64,000 bases of DNA from Hexactinellida sp. DTS-2022 (GCA_028753945.1 JAPNXP010000010.1:499042-563041), one strand, 5' to 3'. Shown: positions 52,101 to 64,000, counted from the first letter of the stretch. Numbers and translations are program-made. The notes: generated by a model not told the origin, from the sequence alone.

Positions 52101-54825
52101 CTTGCTAATAGAGCAATATAATTTATTATTTATAATACACGTAGTATATTATATGCTACTAGAGCAATTATAATTATGTAAACACCACTGTATGTTAACT
52201 TTGCATCATAATAACTTAAACTTGCTTACTGATAAAAAGTTGGATATAAGGTTAAACAACTGCAACTACCATTGCCCAATCTCCTCCCAATTAATCAACC
52301 CATTTATTATACATCTCATATTGTAGTCAGTAATTAAATATTGTAGTCAGTATAGTAATTACTACGTAATATACTTAAGCCCAGACACTTTTTTGAAAAC
52401 ATATAGTATATAATATTCGTCTGATAAAATATGTAAATTATTAACTTGGTGGATAATTGAGGTTACTGGTATAGCTGATACTTACTAATTATTTCTTGGT
52501 ACAATCTATGAGTGTTTACATAAATTATAGAATTTATCAGAATGGATTGGTGGGAAATTCAATGATTCTAGCAATAAATTCCTTTATCAAACGTGATTAA
52601 TACAGTTAAGTAATAACATATGGTCATTATGGTGTGTTGGTTTGTTCGCATAATATGGTTCTACTGCCTATGTTAATTAATAATTAATAATGACCTTATT
52701 TTGGGAATTGTAAAAAAAGCAGTTTTTAAATTCCATGCTACATTTGTATACTTTATTTTCATTATTTCACTCAATAACAATCTAATGTTAATTATTACCT
52801 CGAATTCCTTTTACGGTAATTTGCTACTATAATACAGTTTACTCAATCATGAGAACCGTATTGGTGGTAGCACTCCAGAACTTCTAAATTAATTGGTTTA
52901 TGAATTCCATGAATAAAAGTGCACATTAGTATTGTTTGTGGTTGAAGGCCCAAACTCTACACTTTAATGGGAAGCTATGTATGATGTAGATTCCTTAGGT
53001 AGGATATCGCAACCAACCAAAAGTAACGATAATTTATAGTTTCTTATTCTTCAAAGTAAATAAGGAAACCTTAATATGTCACCTTATGTATATATGTATG
53101 GCAATACATACCGTAATATGAGTATGCTTAATGAAGTCATTGTGTGATTGCACATGAAAAAGATTATATTAGGTCACTATAATTTAAAACCGCTTACTTG
53201 TTAGTTCACAGCGTAGAGCTATCATGAGATTATCAAGTCAGCATAGTGATAGTTAGGTGTCTCTTTCTGAAGATTTATTTAGAATTTCCAAACATAGAAA
53301 TTCTGGTTATGAGAATAATTTATTCGTTAGATTTCTAATTTGACTCCTTATTTGAGTAAATCACTATTGGTTAACCAGTTGGTATACAAGCTTTTGAATG
53401 GAATTGTATTCTGAATGGTGAACTAATTTCAATGTTATTAATTAATGTACGACTATTTTAGGGAATACCAAGTCTGATAAATAAATAGAGCAATATTTAA
53501 TTATTAAAATATGACTTAACTAGATTGGGATTTTAGTTTAATCCTACGAACTCTAATATTCCTATAATTTCAGATTGTGTCTTTATGTTTCACTTTACCG
53601 GTCAGACATAGTCCGAAAGGCTTTACCCCATGCCTGATACAGTCAATCTCCGTAATGGGGCTCTTACAATCGTTAGGTTAACGGTTAGAGATTCTATAAA
53701 CCAGTTAACCGTTCTGTTAAATTTTAGCTGTTTAATTGAGTAATTTCGAATAAAACATTGAAATTATCTGAATTTTGTTAGAATATGATAATAAATCGAA
53801 TGAAGTACGAAGAGTAGCAATTAATTAATGTGCTTTATTAGCTATTATTACTTTATAAAGTTGAGTCTTATTCAGTAGTAGTATGGGCGGTTAACTGTGG
53901 CGAGAACGGTTAACCAACCCTACCCTTGACTTATATTCTCAAGTTAATATCGATAAGATATATTTCTGAAGCTGCTCATCTAGCATTTATTAATATTTTA
54001 AGGCACTATTGCTATCCCAAATCAAGACTCCTTATACCAAGTGACTTTTGGTTGTTGCAGAAACTAATAATGTTAGTTTATTCTTGAATGACAGGTTAGT
54101 CTCGTTATAGATTTGTTGTAGCAACTACAATCTACCTTAATTTCTCTAATAATTATCTAAATATCTCAGCAAGGAACAACTTATCCCAATTAATCTGAGT
54201 CCTGTCTTATTATTCAAAAGTCCCAGATACATTACAACATTCATGACTTCGATAACTATAACTTCGGCTCGTGTAACTAGTATAGTGTAGGTGTTCCTAA
54301 ACGAAAAACAGAAACCATCGCAAATTTCCTACTATTGAGTTCATGGCTTTGTGCAGATGTCTAAATACATTAGTATTCGTGTTATATCCTGTGGACTTCG
54401 TAGTAGATCAAGCCTGCCCGACTTATTATACTTGCGGCCACAAACTCTCTTAAAACTTTAAATGGCCAGGTTTCTCGCAAAGTTTTCCATCATTATTCAT
54501 GTATAATTATCTAATAGATCGAGACTTAAGCGGGCGGATAAATTAATTGGTTAACAACAAAGGGATATTATATAATGTATATTTAAATTGGTTGTTTAAT
54601 TAATTAGTTTATTGATTATGCTTGTATTAATAAAAATGAGCTAGAAACTTTAGCAAGATTAACTATAGGGTCTATTTATATTTTATAATGTTTACTTTTT
54701 GCTAATAATTGGAAGAGTTATCATCGTTTTTAATTCAGAAATAATATAACGGAATATTTTTAAATTAGAAGAAACAATAAAATAAAAATAGTTTGAAAAA
54801 TTAAAATGTGGTAGTTTCGCATGAG
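49181..54825. other. 5.6-kb AT-rich spacer
   Basis: No gene supported. A fragment near 52070-52165 (CTTGCTAATAGAGCAATA) belongs to the family at 63375. GGTTAACGG/CCGTTAACC-type inverted motifs recur at 53672-53715 and 53888-53920. The remainder shows no recognisable structure. Confidence 0.55.
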
Positions 54826-55563
54826 TTACATTTCAGTGAATTTGTAGTATAGTTTGGTTGTGATGCTGGTATCAGCTCCATGGGATACGAGCAGGAGAGC
54901 TATGTCCGTCCGCTGCCAGTAGCTAGCCACGTGGAGAGGAGTCCACCCGTCAGTGTCTCTCGTGTTAAGACTCATCACATTCTCTTCGCAGATGTACTGC
55001 GCGAGACGGGAGTAGCCGTAGGCAGCAGCCAGATGGAGGAGACTGCCCTCCTCGCTTATGTCTAGGCTCTCTTGCCACTTGCTCACAGTGCCGCGTTTGT
55101 GCGCTTCTCTGAGCGCTGCGAGCAGAGCTGTCTCCTCCTCCGAGTCTGTCTCTTCTCTCTCCTCTGCGACCGCTGCTGTCGCCGCTGTGTCGAGAAGAGA
55201 GAGGAGCTCTTCCTGCTCCGTCACGTCGCCAGCTGTCTCCTGGTCGTTGTTGCAGACACAGGGATCAGCTCCCTCCGACAGCAGCAGCACGGTCAGCTCG
55301 TAGTTGCCAGTCGCCGCCGCGATGTGCAGCGGTGTCCATCCCTCTATGTCCTGCAGAGAGGGGTCTGCACTGTGCTGCAGCAGACACGCCACCATCTCCA
55401 GCTCTCCCTCCAGACACGCGTGGTGCATGGGACCCATGCCCAGAGGAGACAGCTTGTTGATGTCGTTTCTCTTCAGTGTTGGGAGAACGGATTTTAATTC
55501 GTCATTTGTTTGGTTTTTTATAATGTCGATGACTATTTCTGTATTGTCGAATTGTAGAGACAT
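54826..55563 (-). CDS. MYPT-like ankyrin protein, copy 2 (245 aa)
   Basis: From about codon 34 to the end it is almost base-for-base the same as copy 1. The first 33 codons (up to LPTLK) differ strongly in sequence and are AT-rich like the genome at large. The change is abrupt at about 55470. It shares VTEQ and TSITTKLYY with copy 3 but TAATAAVAEE with copy 1, so its differences are mosaic. Domain content as in copy 1; no PP1-docking motif. TATAAATA stands 60 bp before the ATG. Confidence 0.85.
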   Translation of the reverse strand: MSLQFDNTEIVIDIIKNQTNDELKSVLPTLKRNDINKLSPLGMGPMHHACLEGELEMVACLLQHSADPSLQDIEGWTPLHIAAATGNYELTVLLLSEGADPCVCNNDQETAGDVTEQEELLSLLDTAATAAVAEEREETDSEEETALLAALREAHKRGTVSKWQESLDISEEGSLLHLAAAYGYSRLAQYICEENVMSLNTRDTDGWTPLHVASYWQRTDIALLLVSHGADTSITTKLYYKFTEM

Positions 55564-55623
55564 ATTGAATTAGAAATGTGTTGTGTTGAAACTTAGTTAG
55601 TTGATTTAGAAGCTTTCTATCTC

Positions 55624-55631
55624 TATTTATA
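55624..55631 (-). promoter_or_regulatory. TATA box of ankyrin copy 2
   Basis: TATAAATA on the minus strand in AGTATAAATAG, the same decamer context as copy 3. Confidence 0.55.
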
Positions 55632-56530
55632 CTAGCTACTGTAAGTAGTAGCATTAGCTATACTTAGCTACAACATTGCCAAGCAATGCAAAAGATTCTT
55701 AGAATTCGATAGTCCATCAATGTACGATTACAGTAGAGCAATATAAAATTGGCTACAAAAGTAGATGATTATTTGATTAATGATAAAATTAAAGCAGAAT
55801 GATGTACAATGCGTGGAACAAATGTAAGATTCCAGATTCCAATAATATTTGCATTTTTAATAAGATTATGTGCATTTTAACTGGTACAATTAGTTGGTGG
55901 AACTACTTTTTCCCCATGTATTACAACCACTCTCAATAATTTAATTTTGCTTCAGCGGGTATTATTGTCTGTAAATTCATTGAATGTCCATCAAACCCTA
56001 ATTGCCACAAATACGTTGTATTGTATTCCATCCTTTATTTACAGTCTTACACAATACGTACAAGAAGATACTCCTTATTACGAACAACGGATGTAACCTA
56101 ACTAGGTACAAGTATTAAATTAGAATTACATACGAGAGCCTACAATATTCAAAACCAATGTTGAGTTGTATACACATACGCGTAATAAATCCAATGTTTA
56201 TTTGAATGGTGCAATGTCATGTTGCTATCTCGCAATACTGAATCGAGTATTATTTTCTGGCAATTTGTTAACTACAATTGTCTCTCTTCAGGGGAAATCA
56301 GATTATACATCCCTTTGAATAGGTTATACTGCAGAGCTCGGATTTATGTACCCCGAGGGAAGGAAATTAAGTACTAATATATTATTCGATTATACATAAG
56401 TTTAACATAACTAACTTTGATCGAAATACATTTGTATTGCAACATGGTTTGAAAAGGTGCCCAGTGCCCACTATATTGATATTAAGTTACTAACCCAAGT
56501 TTGTATTAACCGAGTTCTAATGTACGTACA

Positions 56531-56746
56531 TACAGTCAGATTATTTTATATGAACATTCAAGGGACCACATATTTTGTTCGAAGTAGAGAGACTTCGCAA
56601 TAAGCGAACTCACCTTATACTCACCCTAAAAGTTGGCATACCCTATGGGAGTTGGTAAATTGGGACTTTTATTATAAACTTGTTCATAATAAAAAGTTTT
56701 TTCATATTTGGCAGACGAAAAATGGTTCACAATAAGCAGACCTAAT
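56531..56746. mobile_element. MITE of the CAGTCAGGT family
   Basis: TACAGTCAGATTATTT left; right part GCAGACGAAAAATGGTTCAC and AATAAGCAGACCTAATTG. Orientation is opposite to 39382. Right terminus eroded. Confidence 0.65.
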
Positions 56747-59297
56747 TGAACATACTATAATAAACACGTATATAATATATAGTAATATTTAAAGGTTCGT
56801 ATATTAATAGTTTAATACACATCACATATACATATTATTCTATAATTTATAGCTATTAAAGTTGACTAATTCATTTAGAAATTGCTAAGAATTAACTTTG
56901 TGACGAATAAACAATCAATAATCATTCCGATGTAATATTTGCAAGTTCTCAATTGAATAACAATGTTTATTATAATTAATCTTCTTAATATACGAATTGG
57001 ACTTGGACACATGAACAGTCAATATGGTGAATATCTAATACGATTATTCATGAATAAATCAACCTGGATTATTAGTACAATTATTGAGATAATTGTCTAC
57101 AGATGTCCATTTCTTAATTAAATAAGCCCATGTTACTGTAGCATATTTTCAGGATTATAAATCCTATAAATCTTACATAGTCTCATTGCAATAGCAATTT
57201 TATTAAAGAGATACATTCATTCTCAATTAATTTCCCCAGACATTACAAATCCTTTATTACAATATGATATTTCAAAGTCAACGTTACGTGTCCATTATTA
57301 TATCATTCCTTTTAAGTTTTATAATTCGTCTGGGCTGATGCCTGATGCAGTATTTTCACTGAATCAGTCTTTATAGAAAGTACATTTCGTGATGAATGAA
57401 CTGCTGACATTGAAATTTTATAGATCGAAACAAGCCTTTGAACGAATTAAACAATGGAAATTTTATTGTTTTATCTTATCTATATCCAACTCTAATTATT
57501 ATGTATTAGAAGTTTGCGGAAAATCTGTCTCCGTAGTACCACAGAGTATATTAACAAATGTTGCACTAATGTGTAAGTGGTCCCACACTCAATTTAAAAA
57601 CCATTCTATAATATGAAAGTTCAGCAAAAGGACTTGATGTTATATTCTTGTATAGCGTATTATGAAGAGACTATGGAACACTAAGAGCTATATTGAGCGA
57701 ATTAGACTCATCAGTTAGTTATTACGATATTCCGGTTAGTAAGCACACTGTTTGGGTTCCCACTTAATTAAATAAATCATATTTTAATTACTTAGTGTTG
57801 TTAATACGAGTTTCGGATAAGGGGAAATAAAGTCACTCAATTCGATACTGGTGCAATACAGTAGTGTTGATGGTGGGTCGTACAATATACTAGTTTACTT
57901 TAGCAAAAGCTTAATATAATAGGCGAAATTGAGTCTCTTTTTCGTCTGAAACTCAATTTCGCACACGACATATATACTTGTATTACTTCGCGATTAATTC
58001 AAACTAGATTATTTTTGCAGAGAAAAAGTTTGATGAAATGTTTTGCCTTAGATTAAATCCATTACATGAGATTAAGAATAAAGTTAAGGTCACATTGTGC
58101 TAATTAGTTTTTGTAATAGATTAATTATGTAGTATAATACGTACGAACAACTAAATACACCCAAAGAGAATCGAATTAGCTAAATATTAGCATAATTTAC
58201 GAATCCTTATTAATAATTTATTCATAAAGAGATACGAGATACTCAGTAAAGAGAAAGGATTTTATATTACTGGCTGGCTTCTGTATTTAATTAACTAATT
58301 GAATCCCAATCAGTAATGCTCAATGTTGATAATAAACTTAATCATAAATCTATAAGACTAGTTGCTGTAATTTATTCTGCAGGAAAAAGTGGAAATTGAA
58401 AATGTCTACTTATTAAACATCGCCTCGAATTCGTTTAATTGAATTAAATAACATTTAAAACAACTGTAAAATCAGACACGTACTTATTATGTAATGGATT
58501 TATTTAGAATATGAATAGTATTTAATACCTTAGTTGCATATGATAGTAAAATAATTTATACAATAAACTATAATAGTATGTCGTAATTGTTATCTTCGAT
58601 GATTTTAAAAAGCAAATATTATTATCTAATTTTCTGAACTAATTCATATTTAGATTATGCAATGTAGAATTTTACGTGCTTGTAAATAAATAAATCTAAA
58701 TTTAATGTGTTTGGTTAAAACTTAAAACCTCATTCACTAATATTAGTCTGGGTACAAAAGTTGTGTATAGGGACATTTGTTAACAGGGCAAGTGCGACAC
58801 AGTACAGATAGTATCACTAAATATTTTTGTACAATGTACACAAATGTCAATACACGATTATCCCACTCCGTTAAAAACTAGGGGCCTACTCACTAATAAT
58901 TCTTAATTTTTAATAAACCTATACTCTAGAATTATAAGAAAGATGAATATATGTACTACAAGGTTGAATTACCACTCTAAAGGTTCGAAATAACTAAAAC
59001 AACTTGGACGAGAAATTATGTTTGTTTTTTCGGTTTTCTCCGCAATCTTCTTATATTATTGATAATTATTTGTATAAATTGGAGTTAAGAAAAAGGTTAA
59101 TAATTATATAATGGAATGAGGCCCCAGGTATAATACAATTGAAATTACATTGAGACTATTTCGTCTCAGCAAAATTAACTAATTTTGTATAAACGTAATT
59201 AGTCTTAATTTCGCCTACGAACAACAAACTAGATGCTAGTTGCTAACTGATAAATACAACGAGTTAAACTACATTGCATTTGTTTTATTCATTTACA

Positions 59298-59425
59298 GCG
59301 GTATTGCTCTATTAGTAGCAAGTTATTTTTTCCCCAAACGTAAATGAGCATTTAATTAAATTCTGTTCCTTGATAGAAGTTTGGTAATATCTCAGCGAGT
59401 AAATAGCAACATGCTACTTTACATT
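59298..59425. mobile_element. Partial MITE with TATTGCTCTATTAG end
   Basis: CAGCGGTATTGCTCTATTAG left, and GTAAATAGCAACATGCTA toward the right, resembling 63375-63519. It ends about 16 bp before the TATA box of ankyrin copy 3. Confidence 0.5.
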
Positions 59426-59441
59426 CAAATAATTACTGAAG

Positions 59442-59449
59442 TATAAATA
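59442..59449 (+). promoter_or_regulatory. TATA box of ankyrin copy 3
   Basis: TATAAATA in AGTATAAATAG, 62 bp before the ATG. Confidence 0.55.
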
Positions 59450-59511
59450 GGACATAATAGTAAGTAATTTAAACTCCAATTGAAACAATCCAATCTCATA
59501 TAACCAATAAA

Positions 59512-60264
59512 ATGTCTATCCATTTCAATACAACAGATATCATCACGGACATAATAACTAATGAGAGCTGCGAGCAGCTAAACACAGTGCTGGCTGCTCT
59601 CCACAGAAACGACATCAACAAGCTGTCTCCTCTGGGCATGGGTCCCATGCACCACGCGTGTCTGGAGGGAGAGCTGGAGATGGTGGCGTGTCTGCTGCAG
59701 CACAGTGCAGACCCCTCTCTGCAGGACATAGAGGGATGGACACCGCTGCATATCGCGGCGGCGACTGGCAACTACGAGCTGACCGTGCTGCTGCTGTCGG
59801 AGGGAGCTGATCCCTGTGTCTGCAACAACGACCAGGAGACAGCTGGCGACGTGACGGAGCAGGAAGAGCTCCTCTCTCTTCTCGACACAGCGGCGGTCGC
59901 AGAGGAGAGAGAAGAGACAGACTCGGAGGAGGAGACAGCTCTGCTCGCAGCGCTCAGAGAAGCGCACAAACGCGGCACTGTGAGCAAGTGGCAAGAGAGC
60001 CTAGACATAAGCGAGGAGGGCAGTCTCCTCCATCTGGCTGCTGCCTACGGCTACTCCCGTCTCGCGCAGTACATCTGCGAAGAGAATGTGATGAGTCTTA
60101 ACACGAGAGACACTGACGGGTGGACTCCTCTCCACGTGGCTAGCTACTGGCAGCAGACGGACATAGCTCTCCTGCTCGTATCCCATGGAGCTGATACCAG
60201 CATCACAACCAAACTATACTATAACAGATTCACTGATTGTAGTAGTTATCTCATCATTTATTAA
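59512..60264 (+). CDS. MYPT-like ankyrin protein, copy 3 (250 aa)
   Basis: On the opposite strand to copies 1 and 2. The N-terminus is identical in protein to copy 1 (MSIHFNTTDIITDIITNESC). It lacks three codons in the linker (TAA of TAATAAV), and indels near the end change the last residues (RFTDCSSYLIIY) and lengthen the protein. Sequence after the stop still resembles that of copy 1 (TGTAGTAGTTAT), so the duplication included some 3' flank. Same GC-rich codon use. Domains and doubts about function as in copy 1. Confidence 0.85.
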   Translation: MSIHFNTTDIITDIITNESCEQLNTVLAALHRNDINKLSPLGMGPMHHACLEGELEMVACLLQHSADPSLQDIEGWTPLHIAAATGNYELTVLLLSEGADPCVCNNDQETAGDVTEQEELLSLLDTAAVAEEREETDSEEETALLAALREAHKRGTVSKWQESLDISEEGSLLHLAAAYGYSRLAQYICEENVMSLNTRDTDGWTPLHVASYWQQTDIALLLVSHGADTSITTKLYYNRFTDCSSYLIIY

Positions 60265-60998
60265 CGATTAAATGTAATTCTTAAATGCACAATTTTAGCT
60301 GAAACTATAAAATATATTGAAACCCAACAACTTTATAATTTCTCAGAAACTTTAATCAGTGTTCTAAGTTCAATATATTATCTAATTTAGGTCAAAATCT
60401 AAAATAATTATCTCATATATCAGCAATTTGGCTCCACCTTTTTTCCCAGAAAAACTGCATAAACTTAGAATGAATTCAAAACTGAATGATATTTTCTATA
60501 TTTGGAAATGTTTACTCAATCTATGATCTTTTGCATTAATTGAATATTAAGAAGGGTTAATTCTGTTGTTCCCAGAAAGTTAGTTAAATTATACTTAATT
60601 TATCAGAAATAATTCCTTACTGATATAATAATTACCTAAAACCTTATTTTTCTATTAGCAACCCCATTACTATTTACATAATAGGAGGGCACTTTTGCTA
60701 AAGTTAAAAGTAGTAGAGTAATCATTTGTATTGATAAATGGTCAATTTTACACTTGCAATCCAATTAATACGCATTTGGTTTGATTCAATTTGTAACAAA
60801 TAAAATAATATTTTTGTAATTTATGTCCATTAAAGATTATCAAATATTTGCGCGCCTCCAAATACAATTCCATTAGTGGAATAGCTGGTACTCTCTCTTT
60901 CTGTTAACTTTCTATTAATTGTTGCATTACTATTCCGAATTTCCTATCTACTAGTGTGCAAATCTCTTGTGTGCTAGTTTTCAATTTCATATTCTTTT

Positions 60999-61174
60999 AC
61001 TATGAACATTCAAGGATCAAAAATATTGTTCATAATAGAGACTTCATAATAAGCGAACTCAACTTAATACAACCCCTATGTAATTTGCTAAATTGGGGCC
61101 ATAGGGCTTGTTCATAATAAAGTTCTTCATATTATGAAGACGAAAAACGTTCGCAATAAACACACGTGACTGTA
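60999..61174. mobile_element. MITE of the CAGTCAGGT family, incomplete
   Basis: Starts at ATGAACATTCAAGGATC, ends ACACGTGACTGTA; shares 'ccatagggcttgttcataat' with 9386. The outer left end is missing. Confidence 0.6.
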
Positions 61175-61600
61175 TTTGGTTAAAGTGCAAATGTAAATTG
61201 ATTTATATGACACTGCAGACATTATGCTGTTATGTAATTTAATTAGGATAGTGCATTCGAAAAAATTCGTAGAAAAAAAATGATTCACATAATTCACACT
61301 CCTACGAGAGTGGTATAAATCGCAATACATTATATATCATTCCTTTGTCATGGTATTTGTATAAGCAAGCACTGTAAAGACGAATAATGGGTAATTTAGT
61401 CAGTATTCTATATCGGATGTGAGAAATTATTTGTATAGCATACTTTTAAAATAATCAAAATTTTGCCTTATTCAAAAGTAAATTAATCGAATTATAAAAG
61501 AATCTTATCCTATAAATATTATTCTTAGAATAGTTTCAGTATAATCCTGTTCTCCTTAAACCATATACATTTTCATATATTGCCTCAAGTAGTTTGATAA

Positions 61601-61778
61601 TACAGTCGAAACCGGTTTATTCTAACTAATATCGTTTTTATTCTAACTAACTAATTATTCTAAATGTGTAAGAAATTCCAATTTTGTTTTATTTTCAATC
61701 GGTTTCTTCTAACTATCAAATTTTCTTACTTTATTTCCATGCAAAGAATTGGTTAGAAAAAATCCGGTTTCGACTGTA
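61601..61778. mobile_element. 178-bp TA-flanked MITE, CAGTCGAAACCGG family
   Basis: TACAGTCGAAACCGGTTTAT left and AATCCGGTTTCGACTGTA right; TTCTAACTA motifs repeat inside. Confidence 0.85.
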
Positions 61779-62674
61779 TATCGGATTGAACTAAGTTAAA
61801 TGACATAGCTAAACTTTTAAGTTAAATGACATAGCTATACTTGTAAGTAACATGTTCTTTTGTGTATATTCCGGGAAGTGTTCTTATTCATACGTTTGTA
61901 GGGATGTCCTACCTAATTGTAAGACTAAATATAATTCTAGTTAAACTATTATTTAGGTTCTGAGTTCGAATGATGGTTCAATGATTCCTCTATAAATCAA
62001 TTCAATGAATTTTCTTAGATCAATGGAGTTTTCTAACTTACTACTGATAAAATAATGGGAATTGAAATTGAGTTATAAGGCAATACATTTTAAATTGCAC
62101 AATTTCAAATTTGCTATCTACCACACACTATCGAACAAGTTTTATAACTAATATTAATTCCGGATAGCAAGTACAAGAAAATAAATAATATGCTCTGATA
62201 GAAGCAAATTTAACTTATTTGTAAATTAAACTTTGCAAGAGTGAAACTTGCATGATAAAGCAGGAATTGTTCGGTTTTAAAGTGAATATTTATCGACTAC
62301 AGGAAGTCAAACATTTGGAACCAGTATTAAACAACACTCTATAATACATTTTGAGATTTCCATAACTGGACTTGCGAAATACATTTGTTGAATTGTATAT
62401 AATTAATGCAGCTGTAGCTGTAGTTACAATTGTGCAGGGAAAACGGATATAAATGAATCATCTCAGAGTTCGATTGATTTGTTTATTTACTTAGAAACTT
62501 AAACATATTAGAATGGTGTTGGCACGCGAGTAAATAGAGTCCTTCAGTGGTCAGAAATCTAAAAATGATTCAATTTTTTAAAAATATCCCAGTTTCCAAT
62601 TAAAGTTCACTACATATGAGTGATATGACTAATAAAGAGGAAATTGGAGGAAATAACTAAATATTCAAAATATA

Positions 62675-62850
62675 TACAGTATAACCTCGTTAGTACAAAC
62701 ACGGTTAATACGAAATTCCAGGTTAATACGAACACTATTTCAGTCCCCTTCAAAGCCTTTAAATACAAATAACAACGGTTAATACAATTCCGGATAAGGC
62801 GAACACATTTTGGCGGTCTCTTGGTGTAGTATTAATTAGGTTCTACTGTA
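62675..62850. mobile_element. CAGTAGAACCTCGTTAGTACG-family MITE
   Basis: TACAGTATAACCTCGTTAGT left, AATTAGGTTCTACTGTA right, interior 'gtccccttcaaagcctt' and 'tccggataaggcga' as in 10194-10343. Confidence 0.85.
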
Positions 62851-63374
62851 CTTGGCGTTGAAAATAGTTAGATTATAATTACTTTATTTGCATCATATAA
62901 TCTAATACCAATTGATCAAAACACATCCAATTTGAGCAGTAAAACCTCCTTTTTATCTGTTCTAATTAAGCAGTTTTCTATCTGTTCTAATTACGCAGTT
63001 TATAGTATATCTATCTAGCCTGAAACGAAGTTTTAAGAAATTGAAAGATATGATCGTATCTCCTCTCAAAAAGGCCTTACTTAGTCAGATAACAGTTTGA
63101 GCAAAGTTCTGATAATATATTTTAATAAGTTATAGCATATACTAAATGAAGAGACACACTTATTGCATTAATTTAATAATATCAAATCTATCAAATAAAT
63201 TAACTTTTGGAGAATCATTGTAATAATTCATTCAGAAAAATAGTTATTAATATATTTTAATAAATTTTAACGTGGTCACGTAGTATATCATAAACCCATC
63301 TTTATACTTCAGAGACATTGTGTAACGTAAATAAACGTACTTGCAATATCTTTTTAATTAGTCAATTAATATCG

Positions 63375-63519
63375 TACAGACAGTGAAATTGCTTTATTAG
63401 CAACTCCCCTATTAGCTTTTAATTAATGTTATTTTATGTTCCTTTTTAATAGTAACTTCGCCTATTAGCAAACAAATTTCATGCAAAATGCGAGTTGCTA
63501 ATAAAGCAATTCCACTGTA
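63375..63519. mobile_element. MITE with CAGTGAAATTGCTTTATTAG ends
   Basis: CAGTGAAATTGCTTTATTAG left and CTAATAAAGCAATTCCACTG right are inverted complements with one mismatch. Best copy of the family seen at 52070 and 59298. Confidence 0.85.
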
Positions 63520-64000
63520 TAAGTAATATAATACAAAGTAATTGGATATAATTTGCTCATCTAATTTTCTTTGATATATAAATAATTCATATTTTTAACT
63601 TTGTATAAACAGAAAACAAGATTGTTCTAACATCTCCAGTTATGATTAAATATATTTCTTTGCAATATGTTGTTAGCTATAATCAGAGATATAAACTTAG
63701 CAGGGATTTATCGTTAAATCAGATAAGAAAAGTTAGATTCATCGAATATTACGGAGTTTGATTTGGAAATAAATTTAAATTAGGTGAATATATAGAATAG
63801 CTATTGTTTTATAAATATATGAGTGTCGTAATGTATTTACGCAGAATATTATGCAATTATAGCGAATCTTGTCTCCTTACAAACTCCAATCTTGAGCAAA
63901 TCATAAAATTCATTAACTACTTAATTGTTCACTACCACATTGTAGTTCTCTTGAATGTACATCAATAGACAAATCTCTATATTAAAAACACAATTTTTCT

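Larger units (their letters stand above)
55632..59441. other. 3.8-kb AT-rich spacer
   Basis: No gene supported; the longest open frame (57389-57616) has no recognisable content. It holds a MITE at 56531, a hairpin at 57923-57962 (12-bp stem GCGAAATTGAGT, loop about 16 nt) and a partial MITE at 59298. Confidence 0.55.
60265..64000. other. AT-rich spacer to the window end
   Basis: No gene supported. Four MITEs are listed separately (60999, 61601, 62675, 63375). A short direct repeat AAGTTAAATGACATAGCTA occurs at about 61794 and 61820. Confidence 0.55.

Noticed and set aside
53580-53650. Segment with GTCCGAAAGG considered as a second ribozyme
   Set aside because: No core such as CUGAUGA with GAAA and no consistent stems on either strand.
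57389-57616. 75-residue ORF in the desert
   Set aside because: No domain and no supporting start signals; length is within chance for this much spacer.
61960-61985. GAGTTCGAATGATGG resembling a tRNA B box
   Set aside because: No A box upstream and no cloverleaf can be drawn.

Overview
The window looks like nuclear DNA of a small-genome invertebrate animal. The genes are metazoan (a LARGE-type glycosyltransferase, a glucokinase-regulator-like SIS protein, an ankyrin TRP-type channel, LRR/EGF and NHL-repeat proteins). They are almost all uninterrupted ORFs of 0.3-2.4 kb set in very AT-rich spacers full of short inverted-repeat transposons. Conserved mitochondrial genes (small Tim, DDX28-like, NDUFAF7-like, NME6-like) confirm a eukaryote. 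A sponge-like animal would fit (coiled-coil/NHL proteins, spliced-leader-like gene starts), but the taxon cannot be fixed from sequence reading alone.

Layout. 1-9.2 kb: three copies of a lineage-specific candidate seven-helix membrane protein (the first partial and frameshifted), separated by a tandem duplication and TIR elements. 9.6-21.0 kb: seven co-oriented genes with gaps of about 140-490 bp (TIMM10B-like, GCKR-like, LRR, LARGE-like, AlkB-like oxygenase, TPR/JmjC, DDX28-like); most gaps hold a MITE, and one MITE sits inside the LRR coding region. 21.1-27.4 kb: a transposon nest made of inverted minisatellite arms, a 3-kb hAT-like element with an 8-bp target duplication, a second hAT-like element inside it, and a perfect 63-bp hairpin. 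27.4-40.1 kb: an NHL protein, an NSUN6-like pseudogene, an LRR/EGF receptor head-to-head with NDUFAF7, a complete hammerhead ribozyme motif, a TRP-like channel, a Rab-like GTPase with altered key motifs, and NME6. 40.1-64 kb: an AT-rich gene desert with only three near-identical, GC-rich ankyrin genes resembling the myosin-phosphatase targeting (MYPT) ankyrin domain.

Two kinds of gene start are visible. Most conserved genes have a T-rich stretch ending in AG 0-13 nt before the ATG, as expected of a splice or trans-splice acceptor. The lineage-specific genes (7TM copy 2, three ankyrin genes, LRR/EGF receptor) instead have TATAAATA 30-62 bp before the ATG. With the head-to-tail packing at 9.6-21 kb this suggests, without proving, polycistronic transcription with trans-splicing beside ordinary TATA promoters. 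Among the conserved genes the mitochondrial theme recurs (import chaperone, mitoribosome helicase, complex I assembly, NME6).
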